From assembly GCF_030409605.1 (NCBI RefSeq), contig NZ_JAUFQG010000004.1, positions 248,001 to 312,000 on the forward strand: a DNA stretch of 64,000 bases. The letters run 5' to 3'. The notes beneath the pieces were generated by a model. The model made no database searches and was not told where the DNA came from. It saw only the letters and a program-made list of their open reading frames with translations. A program made the position numbers and the translations under genes. The DNA comes from Simiduia curdlanivorans. GTDB taxonomy: Bacteria; Pseudomonadota; Gammaproteobacteria; Pseudomonadales; Cellvibrionaceae. Below are positions 52,382 to 60,671 of the stretch, piece by piece (the stretch's first letter is position 1; every line of letters begins with the position of its first letter).

Positions 52382-54940
52382 TTAGTCGGCGCTGCGAAAC
52401 TCAATCCAATTTAAGTTCCACTGATTGTCGAGCGAGGTTAAACGCAACTTGGCATTGCCAGCCGGCAAGCTAAGGCTGCGAGTCACCGTGGTGTAGGTTT
52501 GCCAACCGCCGGTGTTGGGCACTGTCACTGTGTCTAATACCACACCGTCAAGTTCGACGGAAAAGCGAACATTGCCCACTAAACTGGCTAAGCGGAAATC
52601 CACATCAAAATCACCGGCTTCATTTACCTTCACTTCGTATTCGACCCAACGGCCGGTTTCAAAGCTGCCGACGTTGGAGCCACCACCAATATCACCAGCG
52701 CCTTCGGTTTTTACTCCTGGGTGCGCGGCGGTATAGTTTTCTGCTTCAATTTTGCTTGGCAGGGTATAGAAAGTAGGACCGCTTGCGGCAATCTCACTGG
52801 CATAACCTTCATCGGTGCTATTGAACGCAGCAACATAGTAGTAATAAGTAGTTTCCGGTTGCAGATCAGTATCGCTGTAGCGGGTGTCAGTGACTTCTTC
52901 GATAACCGCAAAACCCGAGCGCGGAGCGGTTGAGCGGTAAACGCGATAGCCATCGACATCGCCCGTTGCCGCAGTCCAAGACACATCATTGGCCGTGTCG
53001 GATGCCACAACAAGTATGTCGCTTGCCTTGGACGGAATGTTGGTAAAAATTTGCGCCGGTTGCTCTTGTGTTAACGCCGTCATCACCGCTTCGTTGCGCA
53101 GGTAATCCATGCTGGCAAAGGCGGCGAAGAAATCTTCGATGGCTTCGATGCTGTCGTTGTTGATATCAACCCGCGGCAGCGCGCGGCCATCCACATCGTT
53201 CCACCACTGCGGCTCTTCGGGCACCAGATAAATTTCGGCCCACATGTCGTTGCCACCAGCGCCGTTATCTTTAAACCGGCCCGATAGGGTGTAAGACTGA
53301 CCACCTTCAACCACCACGGGTTGATAAATTACCGTGTTATGCCCCGCGGCTGCTGTTACCCGTAAACTTGGCGAGCTATCAACGCCGGCCACTTCACCGG
53401 CCGCGTAGTTGTAATCGTAATCGTGCGGGTCGCCCCAGATTTGGATTTTGTTCCAGTTCGCATCGGTGCCAAACTCGCCGTTGACAACTATGTTTTCACC
53501 CGTGGCATCGTTAGTTAATTGAATGCTGTCGTAGGTAACATCGGTGCCATTAAAGGAACCGGTTTTGATGGCTAAGTACATGGTCTTGTCGCCTTCACCG
53601 GCGAAGGGCGTGGTACTGCGCGCGGGAATATCGCAGGCGTTTGCAAAACTGCTTTCCCAGTTATTGCAACTCCAGGTTTGCGCCTTGGCGAGCAATTGAT
53701 TGCCATTGTTGGTTATCAAGCCCCACTGGCCATTGCCAACACCACCCGATTTAGACGTGGTCTTTAACGACCAAGCGGTAGCCGCCCAGTTAAGTTCATT
53801 GTACTTGTCAAAACTGGCGCGGGTAATTTCGCCACCCATGTCGCCGAGGCCGGTCCAGGGTTGCATTTCGCCAACCAATACCGGCGTATAGACGTTGCGC
53901 GCAAGTCGCGCCCAATCACACACGCCGCCGGTGCCATCTTCGCCACAGGTAATCCAATCGCGATGTACACCGTAACCAATGTTACCCCAGCCAAACAAAC
54001 CTGGGTAAAAGTGCATATCAAAGGCGACGTTCTCCATGCCCAAATCGAGTGGATCGCCATAACTGGAGATGCCATCGGCATTGTGACCAGCAAGAATGAT
54101 GATGTGATCCTGATCGATTTCGCGAATAGCCTTGTACAGCTCTAGCGAAAATTCAGTTAAGGTTTCCGAGTCAGTACCCCAGGGTTCATTCAACAAACCG
54201 TAACCGGCCACTGTGGCTTCGCCATTATATTTCTGCGCAATTTGTTGCCACAGCCACACGGTTCTATCGCGATAAACGGCGCTATCCCAGAGTTCATTTT
54301 GATCGGCGCAACCGGTGTGTTGCTCTGTACCCTGGCGACCAGCAGCACCGTGCAAGTCCAACACAACGTACATCTCGCGCGCTTTAGCCTTGGCAATTGC
54401 CGCATCTAAATAGCTCCAGGCATCGGCGCGCAAGGTTTTTGGATTCTGCTCGTCTTCGATCAGGTCGTAAGGGAAAGGAATGCGAACCACATTAAAGCCA
54501 GCTTCTGCCATCGCATCCCAATCGGCATCGGTCAGCCAAGAATCGCGGTGTAATTTAATGATGCGATCTTTTTCATCGGCGCCAAAGCGGTCGGTCAACA
54601 CCGCTTCCAAAGTGCATTGGTCTGGAATATCGGCTCCTAAGGGATCTTCGCTGGAATCGAACATCCACAACTCCATAGACAACCAGTTGCCCAGGTTAAT
54701 GCCGCGCAGGGAAACTTTCTGACCCTCCACGTTTTGCCACAGGGTACCCTGCGCCTTGAGTGCGGAATAACTTTCGGTTCCAGCCTTTGGCTCCTCAAAA
54801 GCGGGTGGCACCGGCACAATTGGGTTGGGTTTATCGCTGCCACAACCGGGCAGCAGTAATAGCGCGGACAAGGCGACGCAAGTCGGCACAGGTTGAAGGT
54901 TTACAATATTTTTTAGGGTGTTTTTCAGTTTGAAGTTCAT
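52382..54940 (-). CDS. GH5 glycoside hydrolase lipoprotein with FN3 and CBM6
   Basis: 852 residues. Lipoprotein signal (LSALLLLPGCG, lipobox LPGC). GH5 about 45-430 (VSLRGINLGNWLSMELWMF; acid/base Glu252 in GLLNEPWG; nucleophile Glu358 in VLVGEMQPWTG). A CBM4/9-like beta-sandwich about 440-580 (NIVVNGEFGTDANWNKI), an FN3 domain about 641-720 (GYRVYRSTAPRSGF), and a C-terminal CBM6 about 728-851 (PSKIEAENYTAAHPG). It is surface- or periplasm-anchored, and probably trims beta-glucan chains. The TonB-dependent receptor gene is upstream with a 74-bp gap. Confidence 0.92.
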   Translation of the reverse strand: MNFKLKNTLKNIVNLQPVPTCVALSALLLLPGCGSDKPNPIVPVPPAFEEPKAGTESYSALKAQGTLWQNVEGQKVSLRGINLGNWLSMELWMFDSSEDPLGADIPDQCTLEAVLTDRFGADEKDRIIKLHRDSWLTDADWDAMAEAGFNVVRIPFPYDLIEDEQNPKTLRADAWSYLDAAIAKAKAREMYVVLDLHGAAGRQGTEQHTGCADQNELWDSAVYRDRTVWLWQQIAQKYNGEATVAGYGLLNEPWGTDSETLTEFSLELYKAIREIDQDHIIILAGHNADGISSYGDPLDLGMENVAFDMHFYPGLFGWGNIGYGVHRDWITCGEDGTGGVCDWARLARNVYTPVLVGEMQPWTGLGDMGGEITRASFDKYNELNWAATAWSLKTTSKSGGVGNGQWGLITNNGNQLLAKAQTWSCNNWESSFANACDIPARSTTPFAGEGDKTMYLAIKTGSFNGTDVTYDSIQLTNDATGENIVVNGEFGTDANWNKIQIWGDPHDYDYNYAAGEVAGVDSSPSLRVTAAAGHNTVIYQPVVVEGGQSYTLSGRFKDNGAGGNDMWAEIYLVPEEPQWWNDVDGRALPRVDINNDSIEAIEDFFAAFASMDYLRNEAVMTALTQEQPAQIFTNIPSKASDILVVASDTANDVSWTAATGDVDGYRVYRSTAPRSGFAVIEEVTDTRYSDTDLQPETTYYYYVAAFNSTDEGYASEIAASGPTFYTLPSKIEAENYTAAHPGVKTEGAGDIGGGSNVGSFETGRWVEYEVKVNEAGDFDVDFRLASLVGNVRFSVELDGVVLDTVTVPNTGGWQTYTTVTRSLSLPAGNAKLRLTSLDNQWNLNWIEFRSAD

Positions 54941-55014
54941 GTTTTCACCATCGAATTATTAGGTTCGGACGGGCAAGCTCTGCAGCAGAGCTCGCCATCA
55001 CCACTCGCATTTAC

Positions 55015-57420
55015 TCAGAAGCTCGCACCGAAGCGAACACCCACCGTACGCGGCGCCGAATAGCGGCCAGGGAAGCCAGCGGCGGTATTGTTATCCACCG
55101 AAGAGCTCGACTTGGTCATTTCGTCAGTTGCATTATTGACGAACACATCGACATGCCAGTTTTCACCTGAGTCATACATCAAACCTAAATTGACCTTAGT
55201 GTGCGCGTCCTGTCCGGCTGGGTTGCCGTAAGCAATACCGGTTTGCTGTACGTTGTTGATCACATTATTAACCGGCGCGCTGTTTTCGTTTTGATCGCGG
55301 AAATACACATCATCTAAATAGCGCACATTAATACGCGGTGTCAGCGTGCCCTTGGCCATTTGGAAATCCCAATGGAAGCCAAAGTTGAAATTAAACTCCG
55401 GAGATTGGGGCAGGTGATTACCAGCCAAGTCATACAAACCTGTGGGTTCGCCATTTTCATCTAATACCGGCGTGTTGTTGTCGCCATAGCCACCGTTGTC
55501 GACGATGTAATCTGTGTAAACCGCATCGAGATAGCCAGCCGAGAAATCAACCACACCGGCATCACCCACCAACCAAGTCAACTCCACCTCCAAGCCGGAA
55601 ATTTCTGCACCGGCAACGTTGGAGTTAACAATTTGATTTTCCTCTTCGTCGTAACCCGAGCGAATCAAATCGTCGTACTGCATGAAAAATGCGGCGGCAT
55701 TGAAGCGCACTTTTTCGAAGTCAACTTTATAGCCCACTTCATAGCTGGTGCTGTTCTCTGGGTTAGTGGCAGCGCCACCATCCTGAATAACACCAGCGCG
55801 ATAACCAGAGCCGACACTGACATAGGCCAGTTGATCATCCCATTCGTAGCTGGCGCGCACTAAATAGGTCACTTGACTATCGTCAACTTCCACGTCGTTG
55901 CGTTTATCGGCTTTGCAGCTGCCGCGTGTGCGCTCCAAACCGGTTAAGTCATCGAGGCCGTCTGCACCTTCGGCGCCGGTGCGATTGTTTAAGAAATCTT
56001 CGAAGGTGACCAAGGCCGAGCCGCCCAAGGTTGGACGAATATAGCCGTCGCAATCGTCGCCATAATTGCGGCCACCGCGATCGTACTTGAGGTCGTCGGT
56101 GTAGCGCAGGCCGCCGGTTAGGGATAGAGCGTCGGTGACGTGATAGGTCAGCTGACCGTAAGCCGCTTGGGACTCAGAGCCACGGGCCGGTTGAATGAAG
56201 GTTGCACCGCGGCGATTCAACCAAGGGCCATCGCCATCGAAGTCAAAGCGTATCGCGGTTTCTTCTTCGAAGTAGTAGAGGCCAACGGTCCAGTCGAACA
56301 TATCGCCAGCGGTGTTTTGCAATTTCAACTCGTGGCTCGCCGCGGTTGAATCTTGGTATTCAGTGCGCGCCTCTTGAAACATAGACAACACGCCGGCATC
56401 TTGATCTACCACTTGCTCGCGACTTAAGTTGCTGCCACCGTAAATGTACTCGACATTTATGCCATCGGTAATGTCGTAACTGATTGTCGAGCGCACCACG
56501 TCGCTTTGCATATCTAAGGCCACCGGCGAATCGATGAAGGCGCTGTAGTTGCCTTTTTCCACTTCAACTGGGTTTAACAAAACACCGGTGTTACCTTGGT
56601 CGGCGAAGGTCTCAAACGACATCAGCCACTGCAAGTTTTCGCTAATATCCCACAGGCCGGTCAAACGCGCCGAGCGCACGTCGGTGTTATTTAATTTCAT
56701 GCCCACGTTGTCGGCGGTGCGCAGTGTTGTGGGGCCAGACCACTGGCCATCTAAACCGCGCGGATCGGTATCAATTGGCTTTACCCAGCCGTCGTCTTGA
56801 TCCGAATAGGCTGCCACGCGCACGGAAAATTGCTCGCTAACCGGCAGAGTTACGGCACCCGAAACCTGCTGCCGATTGTAGCTGCCGTAGGTCATTTGGA
56901 AGTCGCCTTCCAATTCCTTACCGGGCCGTTTAGTGGTTAGCAACATGGCGCCACCGGTATTGTTGCGGCCAAACAAGGTACCTTGCGGACCGCGCAAAAC
57001 CTGCACGTTTTCCAAATCGTACATCAGCGCCAACGCGCCCTGCGCACGTGCGGCGAACACGCCATCTACGTAAACGCCAACACCCTGGTCGCCGGTTTCC
57101 GTTGGGTTATTGGTGCCCACGCCGCGAATATAAATTTTGATATCGGATTGATCTTCTTGCCCCGACACCACCAAGTTCGGCACAAAACCCGTTAAACCTG
57201 TAACGTTTAAGATATCGTTTTCGATCAGCGTTTCCTGGCTCATCGCCGTTACTGCAATGGCGGTGCTTTGCAAAGACGCCGCGCGCCGCTCTGCGGTTAC
57301 CACAATTTCTTCCAGCCCAACGGACGCTTCTTGCGCCATCGATGACGAGTGCCCAGCCACTGCCAGCAAGCCGGCAATGGCGAGGGAAGTGGGGTGCTTT
57401 TTAGACAAGTGCCTAACCAT
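55015..57420 (-). CDS. TonB-dependent receptor for a glucan-type oligosaccharide (predicted)
   Basis: 801 residues. Signal peptide ends SSSMAQ; then the TonB box/plug opening LEEIVVTAERRAASLQSTAIAVTAMSQETL and the plug IYIRGVGTNNPTETGDQGVGVYVDGVFAARAQ with GPQGTLFGRNNTGGAMLL. The 22-strand barrel ends GVRFGASF. The plug type is that of receptors which cluster with polysaccharide enzymes rather than siderophore receptors. Position upstream of the GH5 and GH3 genes on the same strand suggests uptake of oligosaccharides made by these enzymes; the ligand is inferred. Confidence 0.92.
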   Translation of the reverse strand: MVRHLSKKHPTSLAIAGLLAVAGHSSSMAQEASVGLEEIVVTAERRAASLQSTAIAVTAMSQETLIENDILNVTGLTGFVPNLVVSGQEDQSDIKIYIRGVGTNNPTETGDQGVGVYVDGVFAARAQGALALMYDLENVQVLRGPQGTLFGRNNTGGAMLLTTKRPGKELEGDFQMTYGSYNRQQVSGAVTLPVSEQFSVRVAAYSDQDDGWVKPIDTDPRGLDGQWSGPTTLRTADNVGMKLNNTDVRSARLTGLWDISENLQWLMSFETFADQGNTGVLLNPVEVEKGNYSAFIDSPVALDMQSDVVRSTISYDITDGINVEYIYGGSNLSREQVVDQDAGVLSMFQEARTEYQDSTAASHELKLQNTAGDMFDWTVGLYYFEEETAIRFDFDGDGPWLNRRGATFIQPARGSESQAAYGQLTYHVTDALSLTGGLRYTDDLKYDRGGRNYGDDCDGYIRPTLGGSALVTFEDFLNNRTGAEGADGLDDLTGLERTRGSCKADKRNDVEVDDSQVTYLVRASYEWDDQLAYVSVGSGYRAGVIQDGGAATNPENSTSYEVGYKVDFEKVRFNAAAFFMQYDDLIRSGYDEEENQIVNSNVAGAEISGLEVELTWLVGDAGVVDFSAGYLDAVYTDYIVDNGGYGDNNTPVLDENGEPTGLYDLAGNHLPQSPEFNFNFGFHWDFQMAKGTLTPRINVRYLDDVYFRDQNENSAPVNNVINNVQQTGIAYGNPAGQDAHTKVNLGLMYDSGENWHVDVFVNNATDEMTKSSSSVDNNTAAGFPGRYSAPRTVGVRFGASF

Positions 57421-57755
57421 GGAATACCTACCTATTATTAGAATGTGTTTTTGCGTTTCATGCTCGTTGCGATCCGCTTGATTGACTTAAACGCGACCGC
57501 TTAGCCCCAGCGACTAACCACCATCACCCATCACTCACCTTGGCAAAGGGCTGATAGTCGGCAGACCCGCTGGAGATCGGCTCTAAACTAAAACGCAAAC
57601 AAAACCTTGTCGTTCGACCTAAGTTAAAAAGGCGTTCGGCTTATTAAACACGGGTTCTTACGGAATAATTTCGCCGCTGACATAGGTTCGAGTTAAAACG
57701 AACGCCAGCCAGCAAGGGCACCATGGTTGGCAAACGCTCACTTGGATGGGGAAGG

Positions 57756-57793
57756 AGCTGCAAGCTGCAAGCTGCAAGCTGCAAGCTGCAAGC
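57756..57793. repeat. Heptanucleotide tandem array, left (AGCTGCA x 5.4)
   Basis: Five exact copies of AGCTGCA and a partial sixth. Its complement reads GCAGCTT, the first unit of the second array. Confidence 0.95.
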
Positions 57794-57913
57794 AAGCCTA
57801 AAGGCAGAGACTCAGACGCCCAAGCACCAGCTTACAAGTGACCTAAGGCTTGGTTGCCCTTACCTGTTCAGCTAGGGAGCGGGTCCCAACTTGAAGGGGG
57901 CGGCGCCGACCTT

Positions 57914-57955
57914 GCAGCTTGCGGCTTGCGGCCTGCGGCCTGTGGCCTGCGGCTT
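57914..57955. repeat. Degenerate heptamer array, right (GCAGCTT-like x 6)
   Basis: Six units in register: GCAGCTT, GCGGCTT, GCGGCCT, GCGGCCT, GTGGCCT, GCGGCTT. The orientation is inverted with respect to the left array and the array ends five bases before the AraC gene's stop codon. Confidence 0.9.
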
Positions 57956-57959
57956 ACAA

Positions 57960-59156
57960 CTAATGATCAAAAATCCCCTTGCCCTGCTTGGCGTTTAGCT
58001 CCCGCTGGCTGTCTCGATACTGGCTTGGAGTCATATTTTCCATGCGCTTAAAGAAGGTGTTAAACACAGACTTGGAGTTAAAACCCACCTCATAAAAAAT
58101 ATCGATGATGGACTTATGGTCTTGCGCCGGGTCTGCCAGGCGGATCTTGGCCTGCTCTACCCGGTGCCGATTGACGAACTCATAGAAGTTCATCTTGTAA
58201 TGAAATTTCAATAGGCCGGATAGCTTGCGTGGGGTGATATCCAAAGCGCTGGCCAGTTTGTCGAGGGTGATATTGGCGATGGCGTATATCTCAGGGTCTT
58301 GCATACCCGCCTCCATGCGGGCAATGGCCTCCAGTTCTTCTGGGTCTTCGGCCTCAGCGCCATGAACTTCCGGAGAATCAATCGCTTCAACCGTTTCAAA
58401 GCGAGAAAACTTCAACAATACAAGGATATTAATGGCAATAAAGTTCAGGTGATAAGCGCTTACGCCTAAGTCATTGAGCAGGTTCATGTTAAAGTTTTGC
58501 TGCCACAGGCCAGCGAGCTTGACCGAGAGCAGCAACGCATCCATACCGTAGAGCAACAGCATGGTCAGCATCATCGCCTTGAGCCACACCAAGTCTTGGC
58601 GGTTAATATTGGCCACCGAGTCCTGCAGACGCCGGCCATAGTTCATCACCATCAACAGGCCCACGCAGGCATAAAAAACCCGCAAATATTTACTCGCCGC
58701 GTCGAAATAAAGAAACGGCGAAGAGTAGGCAATGTGCTGGGTTTCAATCAGCTGGTAGCGCGAGCTAAAGTCAAGGCTATAAAATGTTATTACCAACAAA
58801 AAGGCGTAAAGCGCTAAGGGCAGAAGATGCCAAAGATTTTGCCGGGCTAAGGTAAAGTCTTTATACAGAAGCGAGCGTACAAAGAGATAAAGCAGCGGGC
58901 CATCGAGGTAATAGCTGTAGCTACCTAAGAAGAAAAAGTTGGGCGAGATGTCCAGCATCCACAACCTAAACTCTTTGCCCCAGAAAATAAGCTCGTGCAG
59001 AGCCATAAAACTATGGCACAGCAAAAAACCCACAAAAAACCAGGTACTCAGCGGTCGATTGGGCTGGCTCAGGCTCAAAATAGCCGCCACCAACAGACAC
59101 TCAAAACTCAGGAGTATCAACACCACATCGTGAAAATTAAACAGAACTGTATCCAT
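57960..59156 (-). CDS. AraC-family regulator with an N-terminal membrane domain
   Basis: 398 residues. Seven hydrophobic helices span roughly residues 8-245, then a charged linker (VHGAEAEDPEELEAIARMEAG), then a C-terminal AraC DNA-binding domain (LDKLASALDITPRKLSGLLKFHYKMNFYEFVNRHRVEQAKIRL and IFYEVGFNSKSVFNTFFKRMENMTPSQYR). Membrane AraC regulators of this type often lie beside TonB-dependent receptors in marine gammaproteobacteria. It most likely controls the upstream-facing receptor and glycoside hydrolases; it and the receptor share the strand. Confidence 0.9.
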   Translation of the reverse strand: MDTVLFNFHDVVLILLSFECLLVAAILSLSQPNRPLSTWFFVGFLLCHSFMALHELIFWGKEFRLWMLDISPNFFFLGSYSYYLDGPLLYLFVRSLLYKDFTLARQNLWHLLPLALYAFLLVITFYSLDFSSRYQLIETQHIAYSSPFLYFDAASKYLRVFYACVGLLMVMNYGRRLQDSVANINRQDLVWLKAMMLTMLLLYGMDALLLSVKLAGLWQQNFNMNLLNDLGVSAYHLNFIAINILVLLKFSRFETVEAIDSPEVHGAEAEDPEELEAIARMEAGMQDPEIYAIANITLDKLASALDITPRKLSGLLKFHYKMNFYEFVNRHRVEQAKIRLADPAQDHKSIIDIFYEVGFNSKSVFNTFFKRMENMTPSQYRDSQRELNAKQGKGIFDH

Positions 59157-59188
59157 CGCCCCACATCTATTTCTTTATTATTTGGCGA

Positions 59189-59371
59189 TTAGCCTACACC
59201 ATTTAACGGGTCTACACCAAGATTGGGAGTAGGTTTCGAAGCCGCTAATGCAGCCGTTTTAGGCGCCGTGCTTGGCGCTACCCAACCTGTTAGGACAAGT
59301 AGAACAACACCTATACACAGCGACGCCTTATTAAAAGAAGGCTCAGTTAATTGATGTTTTGAAGGCGGCAT
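59189..59371 (-). CDS. Small putative single-helix membrane protein
   Basis: 60 residues from the ATG at 59371 (MPPSKHQLTEPSFNKASLCIGVVLLVLTGWVAPS). One hydrophobic segment (about 17-33) is followed by an Ala/Pro/Thr-rich tail. No family was recognised and the ribosome site is weak. A longer frame to 59437 reaches almost to the stop of the neighbouring HAD gene. It may be real, being squeezed between two genes on the same strand, but evidence is limited. Confidence 0.35.
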   Translation of the reverse strand: MPPSKHQLTEPSFNKASLCIGVVLLVLTGWVAPSTAPKTAALAASKPTPNLGVDPLNGVG

Positions 59372-59441
59372 CTCGCGAGTAGTTGCTCTGGCTTCAACAC
59401 TGTCGAAAAAGAAGGACACAGCCAGCTCACCTAACAACGCC

Positions 59442-60032
59442 TCAATTTAAGGCTGGTCTCGCTTGGTTATCTCGAATCCACGTTTCCATCAACGCTCGCT
59501 GCCCAGACCAAGTGCTAAAACAGGTCACCCAAACGCCCGGTAAACACGCTTCCTCACCTTGACGCTGCAGTGCAAAGACGGAGCTCGCATCTATACCCAC
59601 CTGGGCATAGGCCTCGAAATCTGTGGCTGAATCGCCAAAGCCGGCAACAAGCAGCCACCCCCTGTCTTTGTATTGATTCAGTACGCGCGCCTTAAATGCC
59701 GCGTGATCACCGCTATCCTCAGTATTTGCTGGCACATGAATGCTGCCCTCCGGAAAGCCGTTGTCAGCTAGCCAGCCAGGAATAGCTCGCTGCAATAGCG
59801 CAACCCGAGCACTCAAATAAATAATTTTATAACCGCGCTCGGAAAACAATTGCACTGTACTGGCCGCATCCTCACGCACAGAGAAGACGGCCATAGGTCT
59901 TGGCGTTAAGGTGCCGTCAATATCAAACACAACGGCTTTGCTATTAGCATTAGGCGCCTGCTGGATGGGGAAGGATGTCAAAGTACAACCCACGCACAAC
60001 AGTATGGTTAACAATGAAGTCAAATAATGCAT
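59442..60032 (-). CDS. HAD-superfamily phosphatase-like lipoprotein
   Basis: 196 residues with a lipoprotein signal (LLTILLCVGC, lipobox LCVGC). HAD motif I is AVVFDIDGTLTPRPM (nucleophile Asp and the second Asp two residues later). Motif II is likely in KIIYLSARV, and motif IV is GFGDSATDFEAYAQVG. It resembles LNS2/PITP-type and acid phosphatase-like HAD domains. Its location would be periplasmic or outer membrane; the substrate is unknown. Confidence 0.8.
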   Translation of the reverse strand: MHYLTSLLTILLCVGCTLTSFPIQQAPNANSKAVVFDIDGTLTPRPMAVFSVREDAASTVQLFSERGYKIIYLSARVALLQRAIPGWLADNGFPEGSIHVPANTEDSGDHAAFKARVLNQYKDRGWLLVAGFGDSATDFEAYAQVGIDASSVFALQRQGEEACLPGVWVTCFSTWSGQRALMETWIRDNQARPALN

Positions 60033-60123
60033 ATAGCTACCTTTCGATATCGAAAGCGACTGAAGAATACTTACTAATCAGATGAGAAAAGCAAATTGTC
60101 CACTTTTTCAAGGTGAAATTTAT

Positions 60124-60579
60124 TTACATTCCAGCGTCGATCATATCGATAATTTTACGGGCCTTAACAAAATGATCTAGCTTATGGGTTTGTATCCACC
60201 AAGTGGCAGCTTCCATAAGTAACTCTGGATCATCGTTTTTATTGGCGAAAAACGCATAGAACGAAACCCCGACGCCCTCACCCTTAGCGGCAATTTTTTT
60301 ATTGCAAACCGCAACAACCTTCGCTCTCAATTCCTGTCTCATTATCGACCTAATGTAATTAAAGGCTTCAACCAGAATGGGCTCCACTCGGGTTACTGAA
60401 TCTATTAGAGAAGGCAGGCACTTTGCTACGCCACCTAAGGCGTAGATTAAACCACAATTAATGTCGTATTTAGAGACCGACTGTTTAAGGTAAAATCGAG
60501 GCGAATCACGCAACGGCCAAGCAGGTAAAGTGGCTTTGCGGAAAGCAAAAGGACATAGCGAAGGAATTGGCAGGGGCAT
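60124..60579 (-). CDS. Hypothetical protein, 151 residues
   Basis: Start set at 60579 (MPLPIPSLCPFAF); the longer frame to 60660 crosses the terminator at 60604-60630, and GAGG lies 10 nt before this ATG. No family recognised. The protein is mostly helical with SIMRQELRAKVVAVCNKKIAA and ELLMEAATWWIQTHKLDHFVKARKIIDMIDAGM at the C-terminus. Four Cys are scattered and no signal peptide is seen. Confidence 0.6.
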   Translation of the reverse strand: MPLPIPSLCPFAFRKATLPAWPLRDSPRFYLKQSVSKYDINCGLIYALGGVAKCLPSLIDSVTRVEPILVEAFNYIRSIMRQELRAKVVAVCNKKIAAKGEGVGVSFYAFFANKNDDPELLMEAATWWIQTHKLDHFVKARKIIDMIDAGM

Positions 60580-60603
60580 TTCAATAAAACCTCGCCCCCG
60601 AAT

Positions 60604-60630
60604 AAAAAAAGGTGACCCAATTGGGCCACC
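60604..60630 (-). terminator. Intrinsic terminator of the sulfatase gene
   Basis: GGTGACCCAATTGGGCCACC (60611-60630) is palindromic except for one mispaired position in each arm, and the minus-strand T7 run follows at 60604-60610. It lies 40 bp after the sulfatase stop codon. Plus-strand A/T tracts suggest it could work both ways. Confidence 0.85.
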
Positions 60631-60671
60631 TTTTATCGGCTTTTTGAAAAAAGCCGGCACTGCTGTTGCGG

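Larger units (their letters stand above)
57421..57959. other. Intergenic region holding inverted heptamer arrays
   Basis: 539 bp between the AraC regulator and the receptor gene. It must contain the receptor promoter. It holds two heptamer arrays (listed separately) and a GTTCG-N8-CGAAC inverted repeat near 57687-57704. No credible reading frame was found. Confidence 0.5.

Noticed and set aside
57687..57704. GTTCG-N8-CGAAC as a regulator operator for the TonB receptor
   Set aside because: Short arms and no second copy at a fitting position; not enough to call.
57756..57955. Considered as a CRISPR array
   Set aside because: Units are 7 bp with no spacers; it is a simple tandem array.
60447..60629. 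60-codon minus-strand frame overlapping the hypothetical gene at 60124-60579
   Set aside because: Runs through the sulfatase terminator and overlaps a longer, better frame.
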